Assembly: GCA_963716085.1 (NCBI GenBank)
Contig: OY970288.1
Coordinates: forward strand, 1,364,001 to 1,428,000
Direction of reading: 5' to 3'
Length of the DNA stretch: 64,000 bases
Origin: Persicitalea sp963716085
GTDB lineage: Bacteria > Bacteroidota > Bacteroidia > Cytophagales > Spirosomataceae
In this document: one piece after another, positions 1-8,900 of the stretch
Layout: the number at the start of each line of letters is the position of its first letter
Position numbering within the stretch: the first letter of the stretch is position 1
The notes under the pieces: model-generated
Seen by the model: the letters and a program-made list of their open reading frames with translations, nothing else
Database searches by the model: none
Told to the model about the DNA's origin: nothing
Program-made: the position numbers and the translations under genes

Positions 1-387
1 CGATTTGACGATGTAGGCGTTGGCCCCCAGGGCGTAGCATTCCCCGACATCCTCTTCCAGTTCCGAATAGCTGAACATAACAACGGGCATGGTCGGCTGG
101 TACTGGTCGGCGAGATACTCTTTGAATTTTTTCAGGGCAAATAGCCCCTCGTCACGGGTGGGCAGGTAGAGGTCCAGGAGGATCAGGTTCAAAAACCGCC
201 GTCCTGCTTGCTGACCGTCCGAGGCCAGATAGGCCATAGCCTCCCGCAGACTGCCCGCTCCCACGGCGGTGATTCCGGGCATACATATCTCGACTGTTTT
301 CTTGATGAGCAGCCAGTGGTCGGGGTTATCCTCCACTACTAAAATGGAATTCCGGCTGAATCGCTCCACTTCTTCGGGCTTTTTCAC
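1..387 (-). CDS. Response regulator receiver protein (3' end outside window)
   Basis: A receiver domain reads through on the minus strand and runs off the left edge, so only about 129 residues are visible. Seen: the acidic pocket in LVVEDNPDHW, the probable phosphoacceptor Asp in LLDLYLPTRDEG, the Ser/Thr position in MFSYSE and the conserved Lys in YIVKS. This order and spacing match CheY-like receivers of the Rcp1 or stand-alone type. No ATG fits: the frame is open back to a stop about 40 bases upstream, with GTG at 387 and TTG at 408 as candidates. GTG is chosen because the domain begins shortly after it. The gene diverges from the histidine kinase at 671, its likely partner. Whether an output domain follows cannot be seen. 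Confidence 0.85.
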   Translation of the reverse strand, partial: MKKPEEVERFSRNSILVVEDNPDHWLLIKKTVEICMPGITAVGAGSLREAMAYLASDGQQAGRRFLNLILLDLYLPTRDEGLFALKKFKEYLADQYQPTMPVVMFSYSELEEDVGECYALGANAYIVKS

Positions 388-578
388 AATGAGTGTTCGG
401 ATTATCAAGCTTGGGGTGAAAGAAGGACTTATGATTCATAAGGTAGAGATCATAGATGCCAAAGCCCGATTGAGTTTATTCATACTTACATTTTATTTTT
501 TCAATCTAAAAAATTGAATTTCAATTATTTATTCACGATTCACGTATATAGTCAAGGCCTTTTCACGCAATTGTTTTG

Positions 579-586
579 TACCTTTG
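579..586 (+). promoter_or_regulatory. Possible -7 box upstream of the histidine kinase
   Basis: TACCTTTG fits the Bacteroidota -7 consensus TAnnTTTG and lies about 85 bases before the kinase ATG. No convincing -33 TTG/TTTG element is present at the usual distance, so this is only a candidate. Confidence 0.3.
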
Positions 587-670
587 GCTTTGCCTGGTCG
601 CCTAGATGGGACAAACCACTTCCGGTCGAAATCGTAACAACCGGATGTTGTCAATTCGACACTATGCACC

Positions 671-1939
671 ATGTCTTCGTCTTCCGACGCCGACCAGCCC
701 GCCGCTGGGTTGGCCGCCTACCTGTTCAATCGGCGCGACGCCATCCTCAACCGATGGCGCACCGTTTGTGAAAAAGACCCCGCGCTTTCGCACGTGGCGA
801 CCCTCAACCGCGAGGAGTTCAACAACCTGCTGCCCGTTATCCTCAACGTAATGGACCAGCGGCTCCGCAACCAGCCCGAAGCCGCCGACCCGATGAAAGT
901 TGCCCACGCGCACGGCTTGCACCGCTGGCACAAAGGCCGTTCGCTGACGGATTTACTCACCGAACTGGATTACCTGTACGAGGTCATTGGCGATGAACTC
1001 CAGCTTTACCGCCAGCAATTCCCCGACGTCGATCCGGGCGTCGTCCTGACGGCCTCGGTGCTGATCGCCGCCCTGAAAAGCGAAACAGTGAAAGGCAGCG
1101 CCAGCGAGTACGACACGCTGCAGCAACTGGCGGCGGCGGATCGCGGGGCCGGCCTACAGCAAGCCCTCGACCAGCTCAACCAGTTGGGCCGCGACCGCAG
1201 CGACCTGTTGCGCACGTCGTCACACGATTTGAAAAGCACTTTTGGCGTGATTCAGGGAGCCACTTTCCTGCTCAACCAGGAGGGCAAGTCGGAAGAGGAA
1301 CGCGCGCAATTGGTGGAAATGCTGAACCGCAACCTAACCAACGTGCGCACCATGCTGGTGCAACTCACCGACCTGGCCCGGCTGGAAGCGGGACAGGAGT
1401 CGTTGGAAGTGGAAGAATTCGATGCCGCCCAGACCCTGCGGGAGCTTGTCGAGAGCGCCCAGCCGCTGGCCCGCGAGAAGAACCTCACGTTGCGGGCCGA
1501 CGGCCCGGAAACGCTGCTGGTTGAAAACGATGTGGTCAAAATTCAGCGCATCGTGCAAAACCTGCTGCTCAACGCCATCCGCTATACCGCCGAGGGTATG
1601 GTGTCGGTATCCTGGTCGGCGGAGGGCGGCCACCACTGGTACCTCAGCGTCCAGGATTCGGGGCCGGGGCTGCCGCCGGGTGTGGCTTCCAGGTTGGCCA
1701 CGCAACTCGAGCCGGATCCCGAGATTTCGGCGGTAATGAACCGCGACCCGACCACCGACGACATAGAATTACCAGCGGTCTCCCCGTTGTCCGAACCCAG
1801 TAAAGTGGGTGGGGAAGGCATCGGGCTGCACATCGTCAAGCGTTTGTGCGATCTTCTGAACGCAAGTTTTGAAGTCGAAACCCAGGCCGACCGGGGTACC
1901 ATCTTTCGTATCCGCCTGCTCGTCAAACAGGAGGAATAG
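671..1939 (+). CDS. Sensor histidine kinase with RsbRD-like N-terminal domain
   Basis: A 422-residue protein without signal peptide or membrane segment, so probably cytoplasmic. The first 150 residues form an all-helical region resembling the RsbRD/globin-like sensor of stressosome proteins. The H-box follows with SSHDLKS (phosphoacceptor His185). The catalytic domain shows the N-box NLLLNAIRYT, G1 DSGPGLP and G2 GEGIGLHIVKRL, so the ATP site looks complete. An acidic insertion of roughly 45 residues lies between G1 and G2. The gene diverges from the receiver protein at the window edge, and the two probably form a signalling pair. The signal is unknown. The start is the first ATG before the sensor region. 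Confidence 0.9.
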   Translation: MSSSSDADQPAAGLAAYLFNRRDAILNRWRTVCEKDPALSHVATLNREEFNNLLPVILNVMDQRLRNQPEAADPMKVAHAHGLHRWHKGRSLTDLLTELDYLYEVIGDELQLYRQQFPDVDPGVVLTASVLIAALKSETVKGSASEYDTLQQLAAADRGAGLQQALDQLNQLGRDRSDLLRTSSHDLKSTFGVIQGATFLLNQEGKSEEERAQLVEMLNRNLTNVRTMLVQLTDLARLEAGQESLEVEEFDAAQTLRELVESAQPLAREKNLTLRADGPETLLVENDVVKIQRIVQNLLLNAIRYTAEGMVSVSWSAEGGHHWYLSVQDSGPGLPPGVASRLATQLEPDPEISAVMNRDPTTDDIELPAVSPLSEPSKVGGEGIGLHIVKRLCDLLNASFEVETQADRGTIFRIRLLVKQEE

Positions 1940-1956
1940 CCGATGCCGGGTCCCGG

Positions 1957-2436
1957 CTACCTTCTGCTGCGGAACAAACCGTACAGCGGTTTCAGGACCG
2001 CGAAATTCAGCAGAGCCCCGGCCACACAGTACAGGCACACTTTTTTCTGGACGACCGCCATTTTGTAAAGGTAATGTGCCCCGCCAAATGCCTGTCCCAA
2101 CACGATTCCCGACAAAGCCAGGTCGAAAAACTTGGTATGTTTCCCCTTGGCATTGCCCGCCGTGGCCAGTAACACCGTTGCCGCGTAGCCCACTAAGGCA
2201 ATCGGCGCGTCGGGGACGCCCAACAATACGGCATCTTCGGAAGAGTTGACGCTGTCGGAATCAAACACATCCATTGGCAGGTCGGGCAAGTGCTTGATGT
2301 AGCCCAACTGAAACAGGGAAATGACACTGAAATCGGCCAGACCAGCGGTAGCAAGGGCGGCGATGTGGCGGCGGCTCACGACGGCTTCGTCGTCGGCGGC
2401 TCGCATTTCGTCGACAATTGAAATATCTTTTGACAT
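1957..2436 (-). CDS. Vitamin K epoxide reductase (VKOR)-like membrane protein
   Basis: A 159-residue protein with about four hydrophobic helices. The family is recognised from SSEDAVLLGVPDAPIALVGY and the last-helix motif CLYC, the quinone-reducing CxxC of VKOR. Known VKORs pass electrons from a periplasmic oxidase to quinone and use a second, loop cysteine pair. Here the loop reads VFDSDSVNSSED and contains no cysteine; CLYC holds the only two cysteines of the protein. The start at 2436 (MSKDISIVDEM) is preferred, because the upstream extension of 47 residues overlaps the divergent RAYT leader and is not VKOR-like. The gene converges with the kinase at 1939. Family likely; oxidoreductase activity doubtful. 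Confidence 0.7.
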   Translation of the reverse strand: MSKDISIVDEMRAADDEAVVSRRHIAALATAGLADFSVISLFQLGYIKHLPDLPMDVFDSDSVNSSEDAVLLGVPDAPIALVGYAATVLLATAGNAKGKHTKFFDLALSGIVLGQAFGGAHYLYKMAVVQKKVCLYCVAGALLNFAVLKPLYGLFRSRR

Positions 2437-2563
2437 ACCAAGGGTAAAAGATTGATGATTTGACTGGATGAGCCACCAGTCTAAAATTTTGTACCGAAGC
2501 AAACAAAGCAAACCCAAGCCAATATCATCCGCAATTTCATCAATTGTTGTTGACAGGATTCCT

Positions 2564-3205
2564 ATGCAAGCATTCAAACCTGAATATTATCGTTATTTGC
2601 CTCATTTTCAGCCGAAAGGTGCAACATTTTTCATTACCGGACGGCTGCACGGGAGTCTTCCAGAAGAAGTTTTGGAACGGTTGAGGAAAGAAAAAGAAGC
2701 AGCGTATCGAATGGTGATTCAAGCGTATCAGGATCCCGTAGCCCGTCGCGACGAAATAATTAAAGCGCAGAAGCGGCATTTCGCGCGCTGGGACTGGTAT
2801 CTAGACACAAACCTCGAAGGCAACCACTGGCTCAAAAACCCGGAAATTGTGCAAATCCTTAAAGAGTCGTTTCATTTCTGGGATAAAAAATCGTACGAGT
2901 TGATTGCCTACACCATCCTGTCGAATCACTTTCACATAGTGCTCGATATGACGGATGAGACCCGGCATACCAAACCACTGTACCGGATTATGCAAACCAT
3001 GAAAAGCTATACCGCGAACATAGCCAACAAAGCGCTTTCCCGAACGGGTACTTTCTGGCAGGAGGAAAGTTACGATCACGTGGTCAGGAATGCCCAAGAA
3101 CTCAAAAATATCATCACTTACGTGCTTGAAAACCCCGTAAATGCCGGACTGGTGGAGGACTGGCAGAAATACCCTCATTCGTTCGTCAACGAGAATTATT
3201 TATGA
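2564..3205 (+). CDS. REP-associated tyrosine transposase (RAYT, Y1/HUH family)
   Basis: A 213-residue protein of the IS200/IS605-related Y1 transposase family. It carries the HUH pair as NHFHIVLD (His122, His124) and the catalytic tyrosine in EESYDHVVRN (Tyr170), followed by the RAYT-typical tail ENPVNAGLVEDW. RAYTs are single-copy domesticated transposases believed to cleave and spread REP palindromes. A perfect REP-type inverted repeat starts at the stop codon, as expected for this family. The start at 2564 is chosen because homology begins directly there (MQAFKPEYYRYLPHF); the upstream in-frame ATG would add 32 residues of no family character. No IS ends were found. Confidence 0.93.
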   Translation: MQAFKPEYYRYLPHFQPKGATFFITGRLHGSLPEEVLERLRKEKEAAYRMVIQAYQDPVARRDEIIKAQKRHFARWDWYLDTNLEGNHWLKNPEIVQILKESFHFWDKKSYELIAYTILSNHFHIVLDMTDETRHTKPLYRIMQTMKSYTANIANKALSRTGTFWQEESYDHVVRNAQELKNIITYVLENPVNAGLVEDWQKYPHSFVNENYL

Positions 3206-3266
3206 TGTGGTACGGACTGCCAGTCCGTTTTTCAGTAACAAACGGACTGGCAGTCCGTACCACATC
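3204..3266. repeat. REP/REPIN-type inverted repeat beside the RAYT gene
   Basis: Two perfectly complementary 27-base arms (3204-3230 and 3240-3266) are separated by a 9-base loop. Each arm contains its own near-palindrome, ACGGACTGCCAGTCCGT, so the unit is two inverted REPs, the classical REPIN layout. It begins inside the RAYT stop codon and ends five bases before the stop of the convergent SDR gene, so it may also act as a bidirectional transcript end. Confidence 0.9.
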
Positions 3267-3270
3267 TGCA

Positions 3271-3984
3271 TCATTTGGGCGGCATCGAAGGCCGCACTTC
3301 CACTTTACTGGGCAGCGTCCGGGCGGGCATCTTGATGAGATCAACCACGATCTGCCCGATGTCCTCGGGCTGGATTTTCCAGGCGTCTTTTTCGCTGGGT
3401 TCGTGGTCGTTGAAGTGCGTGGCGACCGAACCGGGCATGATGGTACTCACTTTGATACCCTCATCGCGCACATCCAGCATCATGGCTTGCGTAAATCCCA
3501 CCAAGCCGAATTTGCTGGCGTTGTAGGCCGCCCCTTGCGCGAAGAAATTGGTACCCGCCAGGCTGGCGATGCTGATGAAGTAGCCCTGCGATTTTTTCAA
3601 GGCATCCAGCGACGCCTTTGCGCTGTGGAAAACGCCCGTCAGGTTGATGTCGATGGTTTCGTGCCAGTCTTTGTCGGTCATGTCCTGGATTTTGGCAAAA
3701 TGCCCCACGCCCGCGTTGGCGATGAAGTAGTCCAGGCGCCCCCACTTTTCTATCACCTCGGCCACAGCTTTCTCCTGGGCGGTCAGACTGCGGACATCCG
3801 CCACCAATCCCAGCGCATAGCCGTCCTTTATTTTATTGAGAGAAGCTGCCGCCTTGTCCGCGTTTTCCTGCGAACGGCTGGTTACAGCCACTTTAATTCC
3901 CTGGTTGATGAGAGCTTCGGCCACGCCGTAGCCTATTCCCATGCTGCCGCCCGTGACGAAGGCGGTCTTGATCGTATCGCTCAT
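3271..3984 (-). CDS. Short-chain dehydrogenase/reductase (classical SDR)
   Basis: A 237-residue NAD(P)-dependent oxidoreductase of ordinary SDR length. The cofactor motif TGGSMGIG is near residue 12, the NAG motif appears as ANAGVGH, the catalytic Ser lies in SIASLAG and the YxxxK pair in YNASKFG. An Arg (TSRSQ) follows the second beta strand, which favours NADP(H). The substrate cannot be told from sequence; the gene is monocistronic and converges on the RAYT across the REP element. The ATG at 3984 sits just before the first beta strand (KTAFVTGG), a normal distance. Confidence 0.92.
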   Translation of the reverse strand: MSDTIKTAFVTGGSMGIGYGVAEALINQGIKVAVTSRSQENADKAAASLNKIKDGYALGLVADVRSLTAQEKAVAEVIEKWGRLDYFIANAGVGHFAKIQDMTDKDWHETIDINLTGVFHSAKASLDALKKSQGYFISIASLAGTNFFAQGAAYNASKFGLVGFTQAMMLDVRDEGIKVSTIMPGSVATHFNDHEPSEKDAWKIQPEDIGQIVVDLIKMPARTLPSKVEVRPSMPPK

Positions 3985-4073
3985 TGTATTTATTTAAAGT
4001 TGAGAGTTTGAGGTTTAAAGCATTTCCGGTTAAAACATCTATGCCGTGGGGGCTGTCTGTGTCTTTTAAGCAT

Positions 4074-4109
4074 AAAAAAAGAGGATCGCCCTGAACGGTA
4101 ATCCTCTTT
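4074..4109 (-). terminator. Rho-independent terminator of the S41 protease gene
   Basis: AAAGAGGAT (4078-4086) pairs with ATCCTCTTT (4101-4109) around a 14-base loop. On the minus strand the stem is followed by a run of seven T. It lies 45 bases past the protease stop codon. Confidence 0.8.
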
Positions 4110-4123
4110 GAAAATTAATTTTA

Positions 4124-4154
4124 AGCCGAAAGCCGAAAGCCGAAAGCCGAAAGC
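4124..4154. repeat. Heptamer tandem repeat (AGCCGAA x4)
   Basis: Four exact copies of AGCCGAA plus a partial fifth end at the last base of the protease stop codon. A related three-copy array (TCGGCTG) lies on the other flank of the same gene at 5729-5749, in opposite orientation. Confidence 0.9.
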
Positions 4155-5572
4155 TACTTAATCATCCGCTTGTCGCCCACTTCCAGATTATCTTTCAGGA
4201 ACTCGTTACTAAGCGGGCTCACACGAGTGCTCGCAGCAAGACGGGCATTGGGGCCGACGGGGACGCCCATGACATTCAGTACTCTGCTGAAAAGCGTCTC
4301 GTTGTCATCGCCAAAAGAGCGATACGGAATTAGGCTGTCATCCACTTTATAATCGGCGGCGATCCCGTTGGCTGTCCCGTAGTCCGACTCACCATTTGCG
4401 TTGGTGGTTCGGCCCAGCATCACGTACATTCCCCAGTTCCAGCGCTTTTGGTCATCGTCGATGAGCGTACCGAAAAGATTTTTGCCAGCGGTGTGGTCGC
4501 CTACGGTGACGACGCTCATGTAGGGCTTCAAACCGTTGATAATTAACTCGCTGGCCGAAGCCGTACCCTGCGAAGTCAGGACGAAAACGCGGTCGAGCTG
4601 GCTGCCGATGTTGTTGGCTTCCACCGAAAAATTGTGATCCAGGGCGTTGGCCCCTTTCAGTTTTTTCAGCATGGCCGTGTTGCTCTCGTTCCACTGCTCT
4701 TTGTAAAAAACCTTGGAAGTCGAAACGTTCTTGCCAACCAACGAGGCGAGCGTTTCGGCGGAACTAATGTACCCACCGCCGTTGAAGCGCAAATCCAGAA
4801 CCAATTCATTGACACCCTGGGCCTTGAAATCGCCAAAAATTTTGCGCAATTGGTCATCATAGACCTTGGGGGCGGCATCGGTACCGGGTACGAACTGGGT
4901 GTAAACCAGGTAGCCGATTTTCTTGCCGTATTTGGATTTATCGATGATGGTCGAAAAGCCGACCGGGTTTTCGCTCACTTCGGCCTTCGTGATGTTGATC
5001 GTCTTTTTGTCATCGGAAATAAGTGTGCTTCCATCCAAGGTGCCCAGCGTGAAACTGTGCGTGTCGTTGCTGCCAAGCAGTGTGGCGTAATTAGCGTTGG
5101 TCAGTAATTGTCCATCGACTTTTGTGATAATGTCGCCACGCTTCAGACCGGCCGCTTCGGCGGGACTGCCCTTCACCACATAGCTAAGGTAAAGGCCGAC
5201 ATTGGAAGCGGTTTCGCTGGGAGCAGCGATCTGATACTGAATGCCAAATATCTTGCTGACGCCGTTGAATTGCTTTTGCAAAGCAGCCGCATCGTCTGTT
5301 ATTCCCGAAAATCGATCCACGGTGGGCCGCATGTAAATTAATCTCTCGAAGTAGTCGGAGGGGTTGGTTCTGGCATCGAGCGTGGCTTTGGCGGGCATGT
5401 CCTTTGACCAAAAGTAGACATCCTGCATCACCTCGTACACCCAGGAGTTGACTGTACTAAACTGGGCATCGCCCGCCGGAGCGGTGGGGTCGATATTGTC
5501 CCTCTTGCAGCCAATCGTAAAAAGAAAAAGCAGCGCCAGAGCGACCGAACTGAGTCTATTACCTATATTCAT
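4154..5572 (-). CDS. S41 family peptidase (PDZ-containing C-terminal processing protease type), lipoprotein
   Basis: A 472-residue protein starting with a lipoprotein signal peptide (lipobox FTIGC, Cys22), so likely anchored in the cell envelope. A PDZ domain covers about residues 110-195 (AGLKRGDIITKVDGQ). The S41 core follows, with the oxyanion strand LVLDLRFNGGG, nucleophile Ser339 in TSQGTASASE and general base Lys364 in HTAGKNLFG. Tail-specific proteases of this family trim or degrade periplasmic proteins. The gene stands alone, with its own terminator at 4074-4109 and a 370-base upstream gap. The start codon is the ATG in front of the signal peptide. Confidence 0.92.
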   Translation of the reverse strand: MNIGNRLSSVALALLFLFTIGCKRDNIDPTAPAGDAQFSTVNSWVYEVMQDVYFWSKDMPAKATLDARTNPSDYFERLIYMRPTVDRFSGITDDAAALQKQFNGVSKIFGIQYQIAAPSETASNVGLYLSYVVKGSPAEAAGLKRGDIITKVDGQLLTNANYATLLGSNDTHSFTLGTLDGSTLISDDKKTINITKAEVSENPVGFSTIIDKSKYGKKIGYLVYTQFVPGTDAAPKVYDDQLRKIFGDFKAQGVNELVLDLRFNGGGYISSAETLASLVGKNVSTSKVFYKEQWNESNTAMLKKLKGANALDHNFSVEANNIGSQLDRVFVLTSQGTASASELIINGLKPYMSVVTVGDHTAGKNLFGTLIDDDQKRWNWGMYVMLGRTTNANGESDYGTANGIAADYKVDDSLIPYRSFGDDNETLFSRVLNVMGVPVGPNARLAASTRVSPLSNEFLKDNLEVGDKRMIK

Positions 5573-5945
5573 GCTTATAACGGTTTTGAGTTAATTTAAT
5601 GGTTTAGTACAAATTACAAGTAAAGCGATTCGGTCATAGAGGAGGTCTTGGGTATGTTTGAGTTTTTGTATAAAACTAATATTACATACGCAGGAGGATG
5701 CGAAAAAGTTGCGGTAGCAATGAAAAAATCGGCTGTCGGCTGTCGGCTTTTTCTTGATACTTCAACGTGAAATTTCCTTCCGTTAACATAAAACCCCGTA
5801 TTTTCGCCAAATTGGCACAAAGCAAGCGGTGTTTCGACACAAAATGAGATGGCCCATGCTGCACAAGTTCCAAAGCGGGTACGTGTAGTAAGGCTCTCTT
5901 TCGATAAACGCTGAACGAAGTACCCAGTACTCTGAACTAAAAAAC
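5573..5945. other. Intergenic gap between divergent genes
   Basis: This stretch must hold the promoters of the S41 protease (minus) and of the amidoligase-type operon (plus). I see no perfect TAnnTTTG box in it. The only structured item is three tandem heptamers TCGGCTG/TCGGCTG/TCGGCTT at 5729-5749. Small open frames on the minus strand have no recognisable family and are not called. Confidence 0.6.
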
Positions 5946-8900
5946 ATGGCTATAAAAATTGCGATTTCTCACAAGACCACTTATAAATTCGACCGCACGG
6001 TCAACCTCTCCCCCCACATTTTCCGGCTAAGGCCCGCGCCGCACTCGCGGACGCCCATCGAGGGCTACACTTTCAAAGTATTCCCCGAAAACCATTTCAT
6101 CAACTGGCAGCAGGATCCTTTCGGCAACTACCAGGCTCGGGTGGTTTTTCCCGAAAAAACCGACGAACTCCGGCTGGAAGTGGAGGTGATTGCCCAATTG
6201 AAAGTCATCAATCCCTTCGACTTTTTTGTGGAGGAACACGCCGAGGAGTACCCTTTTACTTATGACGAAAGTCTGCGCAAAGAACTCGTTCCTTACCTCG
6301 AAAAGGAGGAGATGGGGCCAAAGCTAGCCGAGTGGATGGCAAACAACAAGCTGGAAGGCTCGCTGCGCACTACTGACTTTTTCGTCCGTCTCAACCAGCA
6401 GCTCAACGCCGACATCGGCTACAACATCCGCATGGAGCCGGGCGTGCAAAGTACCGAGCAGACGCTCACCACCCGCAGTGGCTCCTGCCGCGACTCGGCC
6501 TGGCTGCTGGTGCAGATTCTGCGGCAGTTGGGCATCGCGGCCCGTTTCGTGTCGGGCTATCTGGTGCAGTTGACGGCCGATGTCAAATCGCTCGACGGCC
6601 CGTCGGGGCCGGAAGAAGATTTCACCGACCTTCATGCCTGGACCGAGGCGTACCTGCCCGGTGCGGGCTGGATCGGCCTTGATCCGACCTCGGGACTTTT
6701 TGCGGGGGAAGGCCACATTCCGCTTTGCTGCACGCCGCATTACAGTAGCGCCGCCCCCGTCACGGGCGCGATGGATCCCTGTGAGGTGACTTTTGATTTT
6801 GAGAACCAGGTTTTCCGCATCCACGAAGACCCGCGCGTCACCAAGCCTTACTCCGAGGCGCAGTGGCAGAAGGTAATGGAAGTGGGCCAAACCGTCGAGA
6901 ACGACTTGCAAAACCACGATGTCCGCATGACGATGGGCGGCGAACCCACTTTCGTTTCGATCGATGATTTTGAGTCTGAGCAATGGAATTCCGTGGCCGA
7001 CGGCGAGTTGAAACGCAAGCTTTCTTATGACTTAGCCCTGCGCCTGAAAACGCGTTTTGCCCACGGCGGCTTGCTGCAATTCGGGCAGGGGAAGTGGTAC
7101 CCCGGCGAGCCGTTCCCGCGCTGGCAGTATTCGCTTTACTGGCGCACGGATGGGCAGCCTATGTGGCAAAACAATGACCTGATCGCGCAGGAAACTGATA
7201 ATCGCTTCACCCATGAAGATGCCAAAAAGTTCACGGATGAGCTGATGAAGTACCTGGCCGTGGACGCCAAGGCACTGTCGCCCGGTTACGAAGACCCGCT
7301 CTACTGGGCTTTGGAAGAGGGGAAAATTCCCGCTAATCTCGACCCGCTGGCGATGGACTTGTCCGATCCCGTGGAGCGTCGCACCTTAGCCGCCCACCTG
7401 GAGCGCGGCCTGAACAATCCCGTCGGTTACGTGCTGCCGCTCACCTGGGATCACGCCGTCGGAAGCTGGCGCAGCGCGCCCTGGGAATTTCGCCGCAGCC
7501 ACTGCTTCCTGATTCCCGGCAACTCGCCCATGGGAATGCGCCTGCCGCTGGAATCCATCCCCTTCGTGACAAAGGAAAAAACACCCGCCACCGTAGAGCG
7601 GTCACTGTTCGAAGACCTGCCAGAACTGGAAGATTTTGGACAAACGGTAGAGACAAGGCATGCCTTGTCTGGCGACGAAACGCGGGAGGAGTCCTTCGAC
7701 TACGCTCAGGATGACAGTGGGGTTGAGAAAAGTGAACCGACGCAGTCGACCGTTGAGCCGCCTTACGACGTTGCCCATGCCTCAGGCGAAGCCCAGCCGA
7801 AAGCCGAAACTTCCGAAAAGAAGGAGAAAGAAAAGCCCAGGAAAAAAGCGCCGCTCTACGAAATAGAAACCATCCGCACGGCGCTGTGCGTGGAGGCGCG
7901 GGAAGGCATCATCTACCTCTTCCTGCCCCCGGTCGACTACATCGAGCACTACCTCGACCTGGTTGCCTCCATCGAAGCCACCGCCGAGAAGCTGCAAATG
8001 CCCGTCCGCATCGAAGGCTACACGCCGCCGAGCGACTACCGGGTGCAGAAACTGAGCGTCACGCCCGACCCCGGCGTGATCGAGGTCAACGTGCATCCCG
8101 CCAAATCCTGGCAGGAAATCGTGGACAACACCACGGCGCTGTACGAAGAGGCCTTCCTGACGAGGCTGGGTACCGAGAAATTCATGGTCGATGGCCGCCA
8201 TACCGGAACCGGCGGCGGCAACCACGTCACGATCGGTGGCGCAAAACCCGCCGACAGTCCGCTGCTGCGTCGCCCCGATTTGCTGCGCAGCCTGATTACC
8301 TACTGGCAGCACCACCCGGCGCTAAGTTATTTGTTCGCGGGCTCGTTCGTTGGGCCGACGAGTCAGGCCCCGCGCATCGACGAGGGCCGCGACGAGCGGC
8401 TTTACGAAGTCGAAATCGCCTTCGACCAAATCCCGAAACACGGCGACGTGCCTTTCTGGATGACCGACCGGATTTTCCGTAATCTATTAGTGGACATCAC
8501 GGGCAATACCCACCGGACGGAATTCTGCATCGACAAATTGTATTCGCCCGATTCGTCTACCGGGCGGCTGGGTATCCTGGAATTCCGGGCCTTCGATATG
8601 CCGCCGCACAAGCACATGGCCTTGGTGCAGAGTCTGCTGGTGCGGGCGCTGGTCGCCAAATTTTGGCGCGAACCCTACGAGAAAAAACTCGTCCGCTGGG
8701 GGACTGAACTGCACGACCGCTTCCTGCTGCCGCACTTTGCCTACCTCGATATGATCGACGTCGTCAACGACCTGAAGGCGTCGGGCTATAACTTCGATAT
8801 TTCGTGGTTCGATCCTTTCTTCGAGTTTCGCTTCCCGCATTATGGCACCATCACGGTGGACAATGTTCAGCTTGAAATCCGGCTGGGCATCGAGCCCTGG

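Noticed and set aside
2437..2577. N-terminal extension of the VKOR-like gene
   Set aside because: The 47 added residues overlap the divergent RAYT leader and do not fit the family; ATG 2436 gives normal topology.
3202..4011. A 269-codon plus-strand frame
   Set aside because: Antisense to the SDR gene and begins inside the REP palindrome.
5614..5820. Small minus-strand frame upstream of the S41 protease
   Set aside because: 68 codons, no signal, no family and it covers the heptamer array; more likely leader DNA.
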